Positions 26,173 to 35,144 of a stretch of 64,000 nt of DNA are shown piece after piece. The first letter of the stretch is position 1; the number at the start of each line of letters is the position of its first letter. The DNA lies in assembly GCA_902613795.1 (NCBI GenBank), contig CACMIP010000001.1, forward strand, positions 168,087-232,086. Direction: 5' to 3'. The notes under the pieces were generated by a model. That model made no database searches. It saw nothing but the letters and a program-made list of their open reading frames with translations, and was not told the DNA's origin. The translations under genes were made by a program, and so were the position numbers. This DNA is from an uncultured OCS116 cluster bacterium (GTDB lineage Bacteria; Pseudomonadota; Alphaproteobacteria; Rhizobiales; TMED25).

Positions 26173-28347
26173 ATGGATATATATGAATCTCACAGTATAA
26201 ATAAAGAGGAAAAAGAATTACTATTGAATTATCTTGGAAGAGATCCGAGTCACACTGAAATTGGTATATTTTCAGTAATGTGGTCAGAACATTGTTCATA
26301 TAAATCTTCTCGACATTGGCTTAAAAAATTACATACAGAAGGAATACAAGTTATACAAGGTCCTGGTGAGAATGCAGGTGTAGTTGATATTGGTGACAAC
26401 CAAGCGATAATTTTCAAGATGGAAAGTCATAATCATCCGTCTTTTATCGAACCATACCAGGGTGCAGCAACAGGAGTTGGTGGAATTATGCGTGATGTGT
26501 TTACAATGGGCGCCCGTCCTATTGCACTTCTAAATTCGATCAGATTCGGTGAATTATCACATCCAAAAACCAAGTTTTTACTCTCTGGCGTCGTCGCTGG
26601 CATTGGAGGGTATGGAAACTGTGTTGGGATACCAACAATTGCAGGTGAAACAGGCTTTGATATCTCATATAATGGAAATAACCTTGTAAATGCCATGTGT
26701 GTTGGATTAACCACGAAAGATAAAATATTTTATTCAAAAGCCTCCGGAGTCGGAAACCCAGTTGTGTATGTCGGTGCAAAAACGGGCCGTGATGGTATTC
26801 ACGGTGCAACGATGGCTTCGGGGGAGTTTGATGACGAGTCGGAAAAAAACAGGCCGACAGTTCAAGTTGGTGATCCATATGCTGAAAAGCTTCTGCTTGA
26901 GGCGTGCCTAGAGCTTATGCAAAAAGACGCGATCATATCAATACAGGACATGGGCGCAGCAGGACTTACCTCATCATCTGTGGAAATGGCTGATAAAGGA
27001 AAGGTTGGCATTGAATTAAATTTAGATAATATACCGACCAGACAACAAAATCTTACAGCTTATGAAATGATGTTGTCCGAAAGCCAAGAGAGGATGCTGA
27101 TGGTGCTCAAGCCAGAAAAAACTGAAATAGCCAAAGAGGTTTTTGAAAAATGGGATGTTGATTTTGCTATTGTTGGAAAGATCACTGAAACAAATAATAT
27201 TGTCGTTTTGCACAACGGGATGATTGAAGCAGATATTCCAATCAAATTTCTTACAGATAACGCACCAATGTACAAGAGAGAAAAAATTAAAAAAAATAAA
27301 CAAAATCAAAAACGTCAACCACTTCCAAGTATTAAACCAAAAGATGCAATCCTAAAAATGCTGAACTCACCAAATATATGTTCAAAAAAATGGATCTGGG
27401 AGCAATATGATAGAACAATAATGGCAAACACACTAAATGATGCAGGTGGAGATGCTGGTCTTGTTCGAATTGAAAATACAGAAAAGGCAATAGCAATGTC
27501 ATGTGATGTAAACCCAAGATACTGTCATGCGGATGCTAAAAAAGGTGCTATGCAAGCAGTTGCTGAGTGTTGGCGTAATATAATTTCGATGGGTGCTAAG
27601 CCCCTCGCAATAACTAATTGCCTTAATTTTGGAAATCCAGAAAAACCTGAAATAATGAATGACTTTGTTGAAACTATTGAAGGCATCAGAGATGCATCAA
27701 TTGCGCTAGACTTTCCTGTAGTGTCAGGCAATGTATCTCTCTATAATGAAACAAATGGCGATGCAATAAAAAATACACCAACAATAGGAGGCGTTGGTCT
27801 TATAGAAAATATTGGTGTATTAGATAATTTTGGTTCTCTAAATATTGGTGACTCGATCTATATGATTGGGAAAAAGGGTTCGCATCTAAGCTGTTCAACC
27901 CTCGAAGAAGTCTATAATGGTGAATCGTCGATTGACCCACCAGAAATAAATCTATATGAAGAAAAACTAAACGGAAATGGAGTACTGGATCTAATCCAAG
28001 AAAAAATTATCACATCTTGTCATGACATATCAGATGGCGGCATGATAGTTACGATATGCGAAATGATTATGACGGATGACAGAGGTGCAACAATAAATAT
28101 AGTTGATAATAATAAAATGATTGGCGAGCTTTTTGGCGAAGATCAATCAAGGTATATTATAACAATCTCGCCAGAGCTTGAGAGTATATTTAAAAAGAAA
28201 ATGAAAAAGCGAGGAGTCAAATATGAGCTAATTGGATGCATCACCTCATCGCAATTGAAAATTAATGATAGTATTATTATATCTAATAATGATATCAGGG
28301 ACGCATATGAAAGCCTGATCCCGTCTGTAATGAATAATATGGCCTAG
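26173..28347 (+). CDS. purL: FGAM synthase catalytic subunit PurL
   Basis: A 724-residue small-type PurL, the synthetase of FGAR to FGAM, working with PurS and PurQ. Signatures seen are [59 protein letters not shown] and [10 protein letters not shown]. The length matches the small form (about 720-740), not the 1,300-residue fused type. It has a weak ribosome binding site 10 bp after purQ. bolA follows 7 bp after its stop, tying purine synthesis to the bolA-grxD pair in one transcript. Confidence 0.97.
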   Translation: MDIYESHSINKEEKELLLNYLGRDPSHTEIGIFSVMWSEHCSYKSSRHWLKKLHTEGIQVIQGPGENAGVVDIGDNQAIIFKMESHNHPSFIEPYQGAATGVGGIMRDVFTMGARPIALLNSIRFGELSHPKTKFLLSGVVAGIGGYGNCVGIPTIAGETGFDISYNGNNLVNAMCVGLTTKDKIFYSKASGVGNPVVYVGAKTGRDGIHGATMASGEFDDESEKNRPTVQVGDPYAEKLLLEACLELMQKDAIISIQDMGAAGLTSSSVEMADKGKVGIELNLDNIPTRQQNLTAYEMMLSESQERMLMVLKPEKTEIAKEVFEKWDVDFAIVGKITETNNIVVLHNGMIEADIPIKFLTDNAPMYKREKIKKNKQNQKRQPLPSIKPKDAILKMLNSPNICSKKWIWEQYDRTIMANTLNDAGGDAGLVRIENTEKAIAMSCDVNPRYCHADAKKGAMQAVAECWRNIISMGAKPLAITNCLNFGNPEKPEIMNDFVETIEGIRDASIALDFPVVSGNVSLYNETNGDAIKNTPTIGGVGLIENIGVLDNFGSLNIGDSIYMIGKKGSHLSCSTLEEVYNGESSIDPPEINLYEEKLNGNGVLDLIQEKIITSCHDISDGGMIVTICEMIMTDDRGATINIVDNNKMIGELFGEDQSRYIITISPELESIFKKKMKKRGVKYELIGCITSSQLKINDSIIISNNDIRDAYESLIPSVMNNMA

Positions 28348-28354
28348 TAAGAAA

Positions 28355-28585
28355 ATGAGCATGAAATTGATTGAGCTGGAGGCGCTAGTAAAGAAAGCAA
28401 TACCTAATTCAGAAATTGAAATTAAGGATTTAGCCGGTGATGATAACCACTTTTCTATTATTGTAAAATCTGATGTATTTAGAGGTAAAACGCGCATTGA
28501 ACAGCATCAGATTGTATATAATGCATTAGAGGAAAAAATGGGTAATAAGCTTCATGCACTCCAAGTAAAAACAATATCTACATAG
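28355..28585 (+). CDS. bolA: BolA family protein
   Basis: A 76-residue BolA-type protein. The fold is seen in LEALVKKAIPNSEIEIKDLAGDDNHFSIIVKS and the conserved RIEQHQIVYNALEEKM segment, with His residues positioned for a Fe-S cluster shared with monothiol glutaredoxin. The immediately adjoining grxD supports a BolA-Grx pair in cluster trafficking or iron sensing. The operon position behind purL is conserved in Alphaproteobacteria. Two close ATG codons (28355 and 28361) make the start ambiguous by two residues. Confidence 0.92.
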   Translation: MSMKLIELEALVKKAIPNSEIEIKDLAGDDNHFSIIVKSDVFRGKTRIEQHQIVYNALEEKMGNKLHALQVKTIST

Positions 28586-28595
28586 CGAGGATAAA

Positions 28596-28925
28596 ATGGA
28601 CGAAAATATTAACGATTGGATAAGTAAAAAAATAACATCAAATGATGTTGTGTTATTTATGAAAGGAACCCCTGAAACACCGCAATGCGGCTTCTCAAGC
28701 CAAGTGGTGCAAATACTCAACTATCTCGGTATTGAATTCTCATCAGTAAATGTTTTGGAAGATGAGTCAATTAGAAATGGTATAAAAGAATACACTAACT
28801 GGCCAACCATACCACAACTTTATGTAAAAAATGAATTCATTGGTGGCGCCGACATTGTCAGAGAAATGTTCGAAGAAAATGAACTTATAGAATTTCTCAA
28901 AGGAAAGGGTATTGCAACCAACTGA
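28596..28925 (+). CDS. grxD: Monothiol glutaredoxin Grx4 type
   Basis: A 109-residue monothiol glutaredoxin with the CGFS active site at 31-34, preceded by VVLFMKGTPETPQ, and the glutathione-binding WPTIPQLYV and GGADIVREM segments. It carries a 2Fe-2S cluster and partners with BolA. It follows bolA by 10 bp. Its stop codon touches the stop of rpsD on the other strand with no base between, so no terminator fits. Length and motifs are typical. Confidence 0.96.
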   Translation: MDENINDWISKKITSNDVVLFMKGTPETPQCGFSSQVVQILNYLGIEFSSVNVLEDESIRNGIKEYTNWPTIPQLYVKNEFIGGADIVREMFEENELIEFLKGKGIATN

Positions 28926-29543
28926 CTATCTCGAATAGAACTCGATAACTAAATTCGGCTCCATTTGCACTGGGTAAGGAACATCATCCAATGCTGGTAT
29001 TCTTTTTATCTCAATTTTAAAGTTGCTCTCATCAAAATTTATATATTCTGGTACGTCTCTTTCTTGACTCTCAACAGACTGCATAACCATTGGCATTGTC
29101 CTTGACTTCTCACGGACTTCCACAACGTCACCAACCTTTAGTCGGTAGCTACCTATGTTTGTTTTTTTACCATTTACCATTACATGGCCGTGATTTATGA
29201 ATTGCCTCGCAGCGAAGACAGTGGGAACCACCTTAGATCTGTAAACAACCGTGTCCAGCCTTCTCTCCAGTAGCCCTATCAGGTTTTCACCTGTATCACC
29301 CTTGACGCGCACCGCTTCTTTATAGCAAGCTTTAAACTGCTTCTCAGTAAGGTTTCCATAGTAACCTTTTAATTTTTGCTTAGCGCGTAATTGAAGTCCG
29401 TAGTCGGATGGTTTTCCCTGCCTTCTTTGCCCATGCTCACCAGGGGCATAACTTCTCCTATTTACAGGGCTTTTGGGCCTACCCCATATATTCTCACCAA
29501 GCCTACGGTCAATCTTATACTTGGCTTTAATTCTTTTTGTCAT
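28926..29543 (-). CDS. rpsD: 30S ribosomal protein S4
   Basis: A 205-residue S4 primary rRNA-binding protein, with [21 protein letters not shown] at the N-terminus, the S4 RNA-binding domain [15 protein letters not shown] and [16 protein letters not shown]. The ATG at 29541-29543 is chosen because AAGGAGG lies just upstream. An apparent upstream TTG extension would merely translate two ribosome-binding-site sequences (AGG AGG and GGA GGA) and is not real. In this genome rpsD stands alone, away from the alpha operon. It meets grxD tail to tail. Confidence 0.97.
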   Translation of the reverse strand: MTKRIKAKYKIDRRLGENIWGRPKSPVNRRSYAPGEHGQRRQGKPSDYGLQLRAKQKLKGYYGNLTEKQFKACYKEAVRVKGDTGENLIGLLERRLDTVVYRSKVVPTVFAARQFINHGHVMVNGKKTNIGSYRLKVGDVVEVREKSRTMPMVMQSVESQERDVPEYINFDESNFKIEIKRIPALDDVPYPVQMEPNLVIEFYSR

Positions 29544-29549
29544 TCTAAA

Positions 29550-29680
29550 TCCTCCTTGTGGATCCGCCCTCCTAAGCAAATTATGCTGACAGAAAACTTG
29601 ATATCAAATCAATCTCGCGGGTTAAAATACATAATATCTCTACAATCTATGGATATTTGTGTCAATACCAAGTTCTAAAA
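29550..29680 (-). promoter_or_regulatory. Probable rpsD promoter and leader with two Shine-Dalgarno sequences
   Basis: On the minus strand a perfect -35 TTGACA (29660-29665) is followed 17 bp later by a weak -10 TAGAGA (29637-29642). Downstream, within the leader, AGGAGG occurs twice (29568-29573 and 29551-29556), about 11 bp apart, before the ATG at 29543. The second is at the right distance to initiate rpsD. The first is too far and might be a standby site or pair elsewhere. Only the sequence supports this; no start site has been mapped. Confidence 0.4.
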
Positions 29681-29682
29681 TT

Positions 29683-30480
29683 TTATTCATCTTTTAGATG
29701 CTTGAAGATTCCAAACAAAATTTTTATATCTTTCTGTGTAAGATTTTGCCTCTGAAACATGGCTTTTATATTGTTTAGCATCATATTTTTTTTCTCAACC
29801 GGATGGAAGAAACCCTTTTCATCGAGAGTTTTCTCAAGAAATTCAATAAAACGAATAAATTCATTCTTATTTGCACCTCGAGTCTTTTCTAGTGGTAACC
29901 CTTCAGTCCTACCCTTATCACTTTCTGTGACCCTACCAAGTTCCCCTTTTGTAATACCTGAATAAAACTCATAAGCAATAACACAGACTGCTTGAGCTAG
30001 ATTTAATGATGCAAATTCTGGATTAACGGGTGCTGTTATAATTGTATCAGCATAGATTAGCTCATCATTTGAAAGTCCAGATTTTTCTCCTCCGAATAAT
30101 AACCCAATTTTTTGACCATTTTTAATTCTGGTCCTCATATCTTTTGCAGCGGATTTCGGACTCAAGACCTCTTTGATCATATCCCTTCTTCGCGCTGTTG
30201 TTGCGTAAACACAGTCGAGGTCACTAATGGACTCACTAACATTCTTAAAAATACCTGAATGATCTAGAATTCCAGATGCACCTGATGCAGAGCTATAAGT
30301 TTCATCGGCTAACCAACCATCCCTTGGGTTCACAAGTCGCAGTTTATACAAATCAAAATTCGCCATAACTCGTGCAACAGCACCGATATTATAACCTAAC
30401 TGTGGGTTTGCTAGTATAATCACCGGATCATTTTGTTGTTTTTGCATCTTTTGAGCTATTTTAATTATTTTTTTTGGCAT
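29683..30480 (-). CDS. TrmJ-type SPOUT RNA methyltransferase
   Basis: A 265-residue SPOUT-class methyltransferase of the TrmJ/LasT group, methylating the ribose of tRNA position 32. Motifs seen are VIILANPQLGYNIGAVARVMANF, LLFGGEKSGLSNDEL and SLNLAQAVCVIAYEF, which form the knotted SAM site. A C-terminal helical tail of about 70 residues (LEKTLDEKGFFHP..) is typical of TrmJ. It is divergent from the unknown 455-residue gene and lies upstream of rpsD with its own likely transcript. Confidence 0.9.
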   Translation of the reverse strand: MPKKIIKIAQKMQKQQNDPVIILANPQLGYNIGAVARVMANFDLYKLRLVNPRDGWLADETYSSASGASGILDHSGIFKNVSESISDLDCVYATTARRRDMIKEVLSPKSAAKDMRTRIKNGQKIGLLFGGEKSGLSNDELIYADTIITAPVNPEFASLNLAQAVCVIAYEFYSGITKGELGRVTESDKGRTEGLPLEKTRGANKNEFIRFIEFLEKTLDEKGFFHPVEKKNMMLNNIKAMFQRQNLTQKDIKILFGIFKHLKDE

Positions 30481-30600
30481 TTAGCTTATTTTATTTATAA
30501 TTTGAATATTTAGATATTGACCTGTTTTTAACTATTGTTATAACAAATATAACGAAATTTACATATTAAATCTTGTCCACACATAACATTAAGGTACCAA

Positions 30601-31968
30601 ATGATTGATCTATTAAAAATTGCAAAAACCGAAGCTGATGGAGGAGATCTTCAGCAAATCTTTGATAATATTTACGAAAAATCAGATATGAGACCGAATG
30701 GTTACCCAGATGCAATCGTTTGGAAAGGTGGTAACCACAATATTAAAATAAATCCTATTGCACATTCACTAACCGATGCCTTTGCACTCCTTGGAACAAT
30801 TGCAGCAATTGATGTCCTTGGTCTTCCATTTTATGCGCTTCCGATGTGGTCACAAATAAGACATGATTTCAAACTTGCTCCACTCAGCTGGTTTGGAAAT
30901 ATGCCTATTACTTCTATCAAATGGTCGACTGCTGGTGATGCTTATGTAAGAGACCCTGATGGATCAAAAGTCGTTGTGATGGGAAAATCTGGTAACGCAC
31001 CATTGAGAACTCAGGCAGGTGTATATTGTAACGTAAGGCCATATGGAACAATAACTGTTGTGAGATGCATGCCCTGCCTACCCTATTCACAAGATAAAAG
31101 TGTATTTAATGTAGACCCGAAAACCGGCATCATACATTCTGAAATGAATACACCCGGAATTCAAATGGCTTATGCTGCAAGGCTTTTCTTGAAAATGGTA
31201 CATGAGACACAAAAACTTGGAAGGGTTGCTTTTAAGCCAACACAAGCAATGGAAGATGGTATCAATGCTGGTCTACTCACATGGCTTCTTGAAGGTACAC
31301 AGTTTAAAATTGGTAGAAGATGGGCTGTCAATGCGTATGATGAACACAAGGAAAATGTAGATAAAATCATTGCATTACTACCTCGTGACTTCAAAGACGG
31401 GATGAGTGAATGGTCAGGTCAAATTGAACAGCATATTGCGGATACAAATTATGGGCTTTTACTTTGGGATTTGATTAACCACCAAGATACAATTGTTCTT
31501 TCTACAGATTTAGATGGCGACAGACTAACTGATCTACTTGCTGATGTTTCTGACCCTCTAAGGTATTTTGGTAGTAGGATTATTAAAAAGCTAAATTCTA
31601 AAGCACATATGGACTATTTGTGGAATGAGATGGGTTATACAACTGGGAATGGTCGTGATATGACCTCTGTTATGTACAGGATGGATGGACCTCCTATTCA
31701 TGAACAAACTCTCGGATCTGCCGATGCAATGCTTCTTAGATTATTAGATGGTGATGAGACTGTTGGTGGAACTAAAAAACCTTATGATCCAAGAATTCAT
31801 TTTGTACTTATTCGTGATGCTTATATTGATGCAAATCCAGGAAATAAAGAACTGGAAAAATGGCTCGATGGAATTTTAAATAAGTTTGACAATATATATT
31901 CTGGTGATAGGCCAGGTTTTATAGAGGGATATGAAAAACTTAAAAATGCCATAAAGCCATTTGAGTAA
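30601..31968 (+). CDS. Conserved hypothetical protein of unknown family, 455 residues
   Basis: I do not recognise this family. The product is soluble, without signal peptide or membrane segment. It is rich in aromatic and Trp residues (WSQIRHDF, PLSWFGNMPIT, MDYLWNEMGY) and holds short Cys motifs (RCMPCLPYS, VYCNVRPYG). Acidic DxDxD-like patches are present (STDLDGDRLTDLL, LLDGDETVGG). The latter half has a repeating helix-loop pattern and closes with GFIEGYEKLKNAIKPFE. The reading frame is continuous and the start is supported by AAGG before ATG. It stands alone, divergent from the trmJ gene. The codon use looks cleaner (many GGT, GTT, GAT) than that of neighbours, as in well-expressed genes, but I did not compute it. 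The function is unknown. Confidence 0.7.
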   Translation: MIDLLKIAKTEADGGDLQQIFDNIYEKSDMRPNGYPDAIVWKGGNHNIKINPIAHSLTDAFALLGTIAAIDVLGLPFYALPMWSQIRHDFKLAPLSWFGNMPITSIKWSTAGDAYVRDPDGSKVVVMGKSGNAPLRTQAGVYCNVRPYGTITVVRCMPCLPYSQDKSVFNVDPKTGIIHSEMNTPGIQMAYAARLFLKMVHETQKLGRVAFKPTQAMEDGINAGLLTWLLEGTQFKIGRRWAVNAYDEHKENVDKIIALLPRDFKDGMSEWSGQIEQHIADTNYGLLLWDLINHQDTIVLSTDLDGDRLTDLLADVSDPLRYFGSRIIKKLNSKAHMDYLWNEMGYTTGNGRDMTSVMYRMDGPPIHEQTLGSADAMLLRLLDGDETVGGTKKPYDPRIHFVLIRDAYIDANPGNKELEKWLDGILNKFDNIYSGDRPGFIEGYEKLKNAIKPFE

Positions 31969-31997
31969 GTTAACTTATTTGCCGCAGATAAGGTTAT

Positions 31998-32405
31998 TCA
32001 AATATAAATTTTATCTGCTAACCCAAAGCAAAGTATTGCCCAAAATAAAGCTAGGAGACCTGTTGATATATACCCCTCTCTTGAGGATCCGTCAGTTAGT
32101 CCAAGTTTATCTATTTCGAATCCATAAAAAGATGCTGCTGAAATTAATGTCATACCAACAAACATAAAGTTGAAGAACGCCCAGGTTGCCTCCGTACCCC
32201 GAAATAAAATATATATTTGCATAAGAACGGCTGCGGAAATTATTGAGCCTGCGAACCTACAAAAAAATGACGCCTCAATACTAATATTATATTTTGCTAG
32301 GAATTTTTCAGTTCGAAAAAGGCAATTAAATCCATAAAATGAATTCATTGCTAAAACTATTAAAAAAATTATTAAATAAAAAAATCCATTAAAATTTTCA
32401 ATCAT
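31998..32405 (-). CDS. Small membrane protein of unknown function, four predicted helices
   Basis: A 135-residue hydrophobic protein with about four transmembrane segments: FFYLIIFLIVLAM near the start, FAGSIISAAVLMQIYILF, FMFVGMTLISAASFYGF and ISTGLLALFWAILCFGL near the end. Short charged loops contain GTEATW and EIDKLGLTDGSS. I do not recognise a family; DoxX-like or DUF4345-like are possible at best. It converges on the unknown 455-residue gene, with 29 bp between stops, and lies behind znuA on the same strand. A role linked to zinc uptake is not supported. Confidence 0.6.
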   Translation of the reverse strand: MIENFNGFFYLIIFLIVLAMNSFYGFNCLFRTEKFLAKYNISIEASFFCRFAGSIISAAVLMQIYILFRGTEATWAFFNFMFVGMTLISAASFYGFEIDKLGLTDGSSREGYISTGLLALFWAILCFGLADKIYI

Positions 32406-32482
32406 ATTATTTATCCTTTATAAATAAACACACAGCTAAATCATAGCGGTGTATTCTTTATATTTTCTTAAATTGAAACTAT

Positions 32483-33466
32483 TTAATGATCGTGACTACA
32501 ACCCTCCAAGCTATCAGCAATATCCGTAAGGACTCCCAAATAATGATCCTTACCAAGAGGAATTGTCGCTCCTAGTGGATCAAGAATACCCATTTTAGTA
32601 TTAGTATCCTCTGCAATCACCTCAACAACTTTAGGGTTAAACTGCGGTTCTGAGAAGATGCAGTGTATGTCGTTAACAGCCATCAACTCCCTCACATCAC
32701 TCAGCTGTCTTGCTCCCGGCATGACATCTGGATTTATAGTCAATGCTCCACTCGACGCTACATCAAATCTATTTTCAAAGTATTGGTATGCATCATGAAA
32801 TGTTACATAGCTGACATAGTGATCAAGTTGCTGGCTAATTTTTTCCTCCGTATCACTGACTTTTTCCACAAATTTATCTCTGTTATTTTGATAAGTTGAT
32901 GTATTCGCTGGATCCAATTTTGATAGCTCTTCTGCAATATTATTTGCAATAACCTTCGCATTAAACGGATCTAGCCAAATGTGGATATCAAACTCACCGT
33001 GCGCATGTTCGTCGTGGTCATCATGTTTCGCATGCTTGTCTTCATCATGGTCGTCATCATGGTCATCATGTTCATCATGGTCATCACCCAGATAAATATT
33101 TTTTTCTCTAAACTTCAACACAAAAAGGTCTTCATTATCCATTAACTCCACAATCTTAGCATTATTATTTACATTGCTAAGAGGTTTTGCCAGGAAGGTT
33201 TCTAGATGCTCATCGCTGACAAAAAAAATCAAATCTGCATTATTGATAGCCTCAACATGAGATGGCTTCATAATATAACTGTGTGGGGATGTTGTACCCT
33301 CGACAAGTAAAGTTGGCTCGGATACCCCATCCATTATATTGGAAGCGATAGAGTGAATTGGTTTAATGGAGGTTACAACATTTATATCTGATCTGACCTC
33401 AACTGAATATGTTAGAATTAAAATTATAACTGGAATATAATTTTTTAGTTTATTAATAAATTTCAT
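32483..33466 (-). CDS. znuA: Zinc ABC transporter substrate-binding protein ZnuA
   Basis: A 327-residue periplasmic zinc-binding protein. The N-terminal signal peptide covers about 1-27. The cluster A-I fold carries zinc His ligands in SPHSYIMKPSHV, HIWLDP and VTFHDAYQYF. In the middle (about 120-150) lies the ZnuA acid/His-rich loop with repeated HDDHD and HDEHAHG. It delivers zinc to ZnuBC. It is divergent from znuC-znuB-zur, with a Zur box between the divergent starts. The His-rich segment is encoded by a repetitive stretch at 33000-33090 that may vary in length between strains. Confidence 0.95.
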   Translation of the reverse strand: MKFINKLKNYIPVIILILTYSVEVRSDINVVTSIKPIHSIASNIMDGVSEPTLLVEGTTSPHSYIMKPSHVEAINNADLIFFVSDEHLETFLAKPLSNVNNNAKIVELMDNEDLFVLKFREKNIYLGDDHDEHDDHDDDHDEDKHAKHDDHDEHAHGEFDIHIWLDPFNAKVIANNIAEELSKLDPANTSTYQNNRDKFVEKVSDTEEKISQQLDHYVSYVTFHDAYQYFENRFDVASSGALTINPDVMPGARQLSDVRELMAVNDIHCIFSEPQFNPKVVEVIAEDTNTKMGILDPLGATIPLGKDHYLGVLTDIADSLEGCSHDH

Positions 33467-33521
33467 ATCTATCTCGTTATTATGTTATTTGTAATTATTG
33501 ATGTATAGTTTTAAAATATAT

Positions 33522-33544
33522 GTTACGTTATAATATAACATAAC
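33522..33544 (+). promoter_or_regulatory. Zur box between znuA and znuCB-zur
   Basis: A 23-bp near-perfect palindrome reads GTTACGTTATAATATAACATAAC. The two halves differ at one base pair and around the centre. It matches the proteobacterial Zur operator pattern (ATGTTATANTATAACAT type) and sits about 25 bp upstream of znuC and 56 bp from the znuA start. Zinc-loaded Zur would bind here and repress both divergent transcripts. The gene for Zur itself is in the same operon, so the circuit is autoregulated. Confidence 0.85.
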
Positions 33545-33568
33545 AAAAGTAAATGATAAAAATTGGAA

Positions 33569-34291
33569 ATGGCAAAAGAACATAATAAAATAATCTTGGA
33601 GCTGAAGGATGCTGGGGTTTATAGATCTAACAGGTGGCTTGTTAGGAACATAACTCTCTCTGTAAGCAAAGGAGAGATCTTGACAATCATTGGACCTAAT
33701 GGCTCTGGCAAAAGCACTACAGCGAAGATTGCCCTCGGTATATTAAAGCCGGATGCGGGTAGTGTTATTCTTCATACAAATAAAATTGCCTATGTTCCTC
33801 AAAACCTGGCCATCGACTGGACTCTTCCATTGAGAGTCATAGATTTTATGAGGCTAACAAATAAAACAACATTTCAAGAAATCACCGAGGTATTAGATAT
33901 GACAGGTGTTGCCTCGCTTATAAATAAAAATCTGAGAAACCTATCGGGCGGCGAATTCCAGCGGGTTCTATTAGCAAGAGCAATTGCAACTAAGCCGGAG
34001 TTACTTATTCTTGACGAGCCAGTTCAAGGAGTTGACTTTACTGGCGAGATCGCCCTATATAATTTAATAAACCAAGTGTCATCAGAGCTAAATTGTGGGA
34101 CCATATTAATATCGCATGACCTGCATTTTGTCATGTCAGCTACTGATAATGTAATTTGTTTAAATGGACATATCTGCTGCTCGGGTACGCCCAAAACTAT
34201 TGTTCAAAGCAAAGAATTTATTGATTTATTTGGAGCTTCTGCAGCACAAACACTCTCTCCTTACGAACACGACCATGACCACTCGCATTAA
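33569..34291 (+). CDS. znuC: Zinc ABC transporter ATP-binding protein ZnuC
   Basis: A 240-residue ABC ATPase with Walker A GPNGSGKST, signature LSGGEFQRVLLARA and Walker B LLILDEPVQG. It energises ZnuB. A TTG start two codons upstream is possible, but ATG 33569 is preferred. The C-terminal tail is rich in His and Asp (HDHDHSH), which may bind zinc. It lies 19 bp before znuB. All lie downstream of the Zur box. Confidence 0.95.
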   Translation: MAKEHNKIILELKDAGVYRSNRWLVRNITLSVSKGEILTIIGPNGSGKSTTAKIALGILKPDAGSVILHTNKIAYVPQNLAIDWTLPLRVIDFMRLTNKTTFQEITEVLDMTGVASLINKNLRNLSGGEFQRVLLARAIATKPELLILDEPVQGVDFTGEIALYNLINQVSSELNCGTILISHDLHFVMSATDNVICLNGHICCSGTPKTIVQSKEFIDLFGASAAQTLSPYEHDHDHSH

Positions 34292-34309
34292 ATTAAGGAT
34301 AGAAATATA

Positions 34310-35119
34310 ATGATATTGGATGATTTCTTCATAAGAGCTCTGATTGTGGGGATTGGTATAGCAATAATTGCTGGGCCATTTGGGTGTTTTGTCGTTTGGA
34401 AACGCTTATCTTATTTTGGTGAGACACTATCTCATTCTTCCTTGCTTGGAGTTGCATTGGGATACGTGTTTTCAATCAATATCAGCATAACTGTTTTTGC
34501 GGTATCAAGTATTGTCGCAATACTACTATTTCTCCTTAACGAAAGAACAGAGTTAACCTCAGACTCATTATTGGGCCTCTTATCTCATTCAAGTTTATCA
34601 ATTGGATTGCTCGTCGTGGGATACTTATCATATATTCGTTTTGATATGATGGGTTTATTGTTTGGTGATATCTTAGCGGTAACTAAGTTAGATATCCTCA
34701 TTGTTTGGGTTTGCGGCGGATTATTCATTTTTATACTATATATAATTTGGCAATCACTGCTTGCAGGAACTGTTAATCGTGACATCGCATCTTCAGAAAA
34801 TATGAGTCCGCGGCGCTCTGAACTCATATATATGATTCTATTATCCGGGATAATTGCAATATCAATTAAAATAATTGGAATCCTGCTAATAACTGGTTTA
34901 CTTATTATTCCTGCTGCAATGGCCCGAAATATATCAAATAGCCCCATACAAATGATTTTAATATCAATAATTGTTGGAGTAACATCTGTGGTAAGTGGAT
35001 TATTTGCTTCATTAACTTTCAACACTGCATCAGGACCATCAATTTTAGTTATAGCATTAATACTCTTTATAATATCATTAACACCGTTAAAGAGATTAAT
35101 ATCAGGTGCAAATAACTAA
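34310..35119 (+). CDS. znuB: Zinc ABC transporter permease ZnuB
   Basis: A 269-residue inner-membrane permease with about eight hydrophobic segments, typical of the ABC-3 metal transporter permease family. The segments include FIRALIVGIGIAIIAGPFG, ISITVFAVSSIVAILLFLL, LIVWVCGGLFIFILYIIW and VSGLFASLTF. The EETLSHSSLLG-type coupling helix (RLSYFGETLSHSS) is visible after the second segment. It forms the channel with ZnuC on the cytoplasmic face. It ends 25 bp before zur. The length is normal. Confidence 0.94.
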   Translation: MILDDFFIRALIVGIGIAIIAGPFGCFVVWKRLSYFGETLSHSSLLGVALGYVFSINISITVFAVSSIVAILLFLLNERTELTSDSLLGLLSHSSLSIGLLVVGYLSYIRFDMMGLLFGDILAVTKLDILIVWVCGGLFIFILYIIWQSLLAGTVNRDIASSENMSPRRSELIYMILLSGIIAISIKIIGILLITGLLIIPAAMARNISNSPIQMILISIIVGVTSVVSGLFASLTFNTASGPSILVIALILFIISLTPLKRLISGANN

Positions 35120-35144
35120 TGTTTTATGATAGGATATTTATATT

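Noticed and set aside
27022-27318. Antisense open frames within purL
   Set aside because: They lie entirely inside purL, lack ribosome binding sites and show no recognisable protein. The same holds for the other open frames shadowing real genes.
29541-29579. Upstream TTG start that would lengthen RpsD by 12 residues
   Set aside because: The extra codons only translate the two Shine-Dalgarno sequences (AGG AGG, GGA GGA). The ATG at 29543 matches the normal S4 N-terminus.
30601-31968. Isocitrate dehydrogenase, which is often near trmJ/rpsD in Alphaproteobacteria
   Set aside because: None of the isocitrate dehydrogenase motifs are visible in the sequence.
31984-32018. Inverted repeat GCAGATAA...TTATCTGC as a terminator
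   Set aside because: The 8-bp stem is AT-rich with a 19-base loop and no T-run follows. One arm lies in the coding end of the small membrane protein gene.
33000-33090. Tandem repeats suggesting a CRISPR array or minisatellite
   Set aside because: They encode the His/Asp-rich loop of ZnuA in frame and have no spacers.
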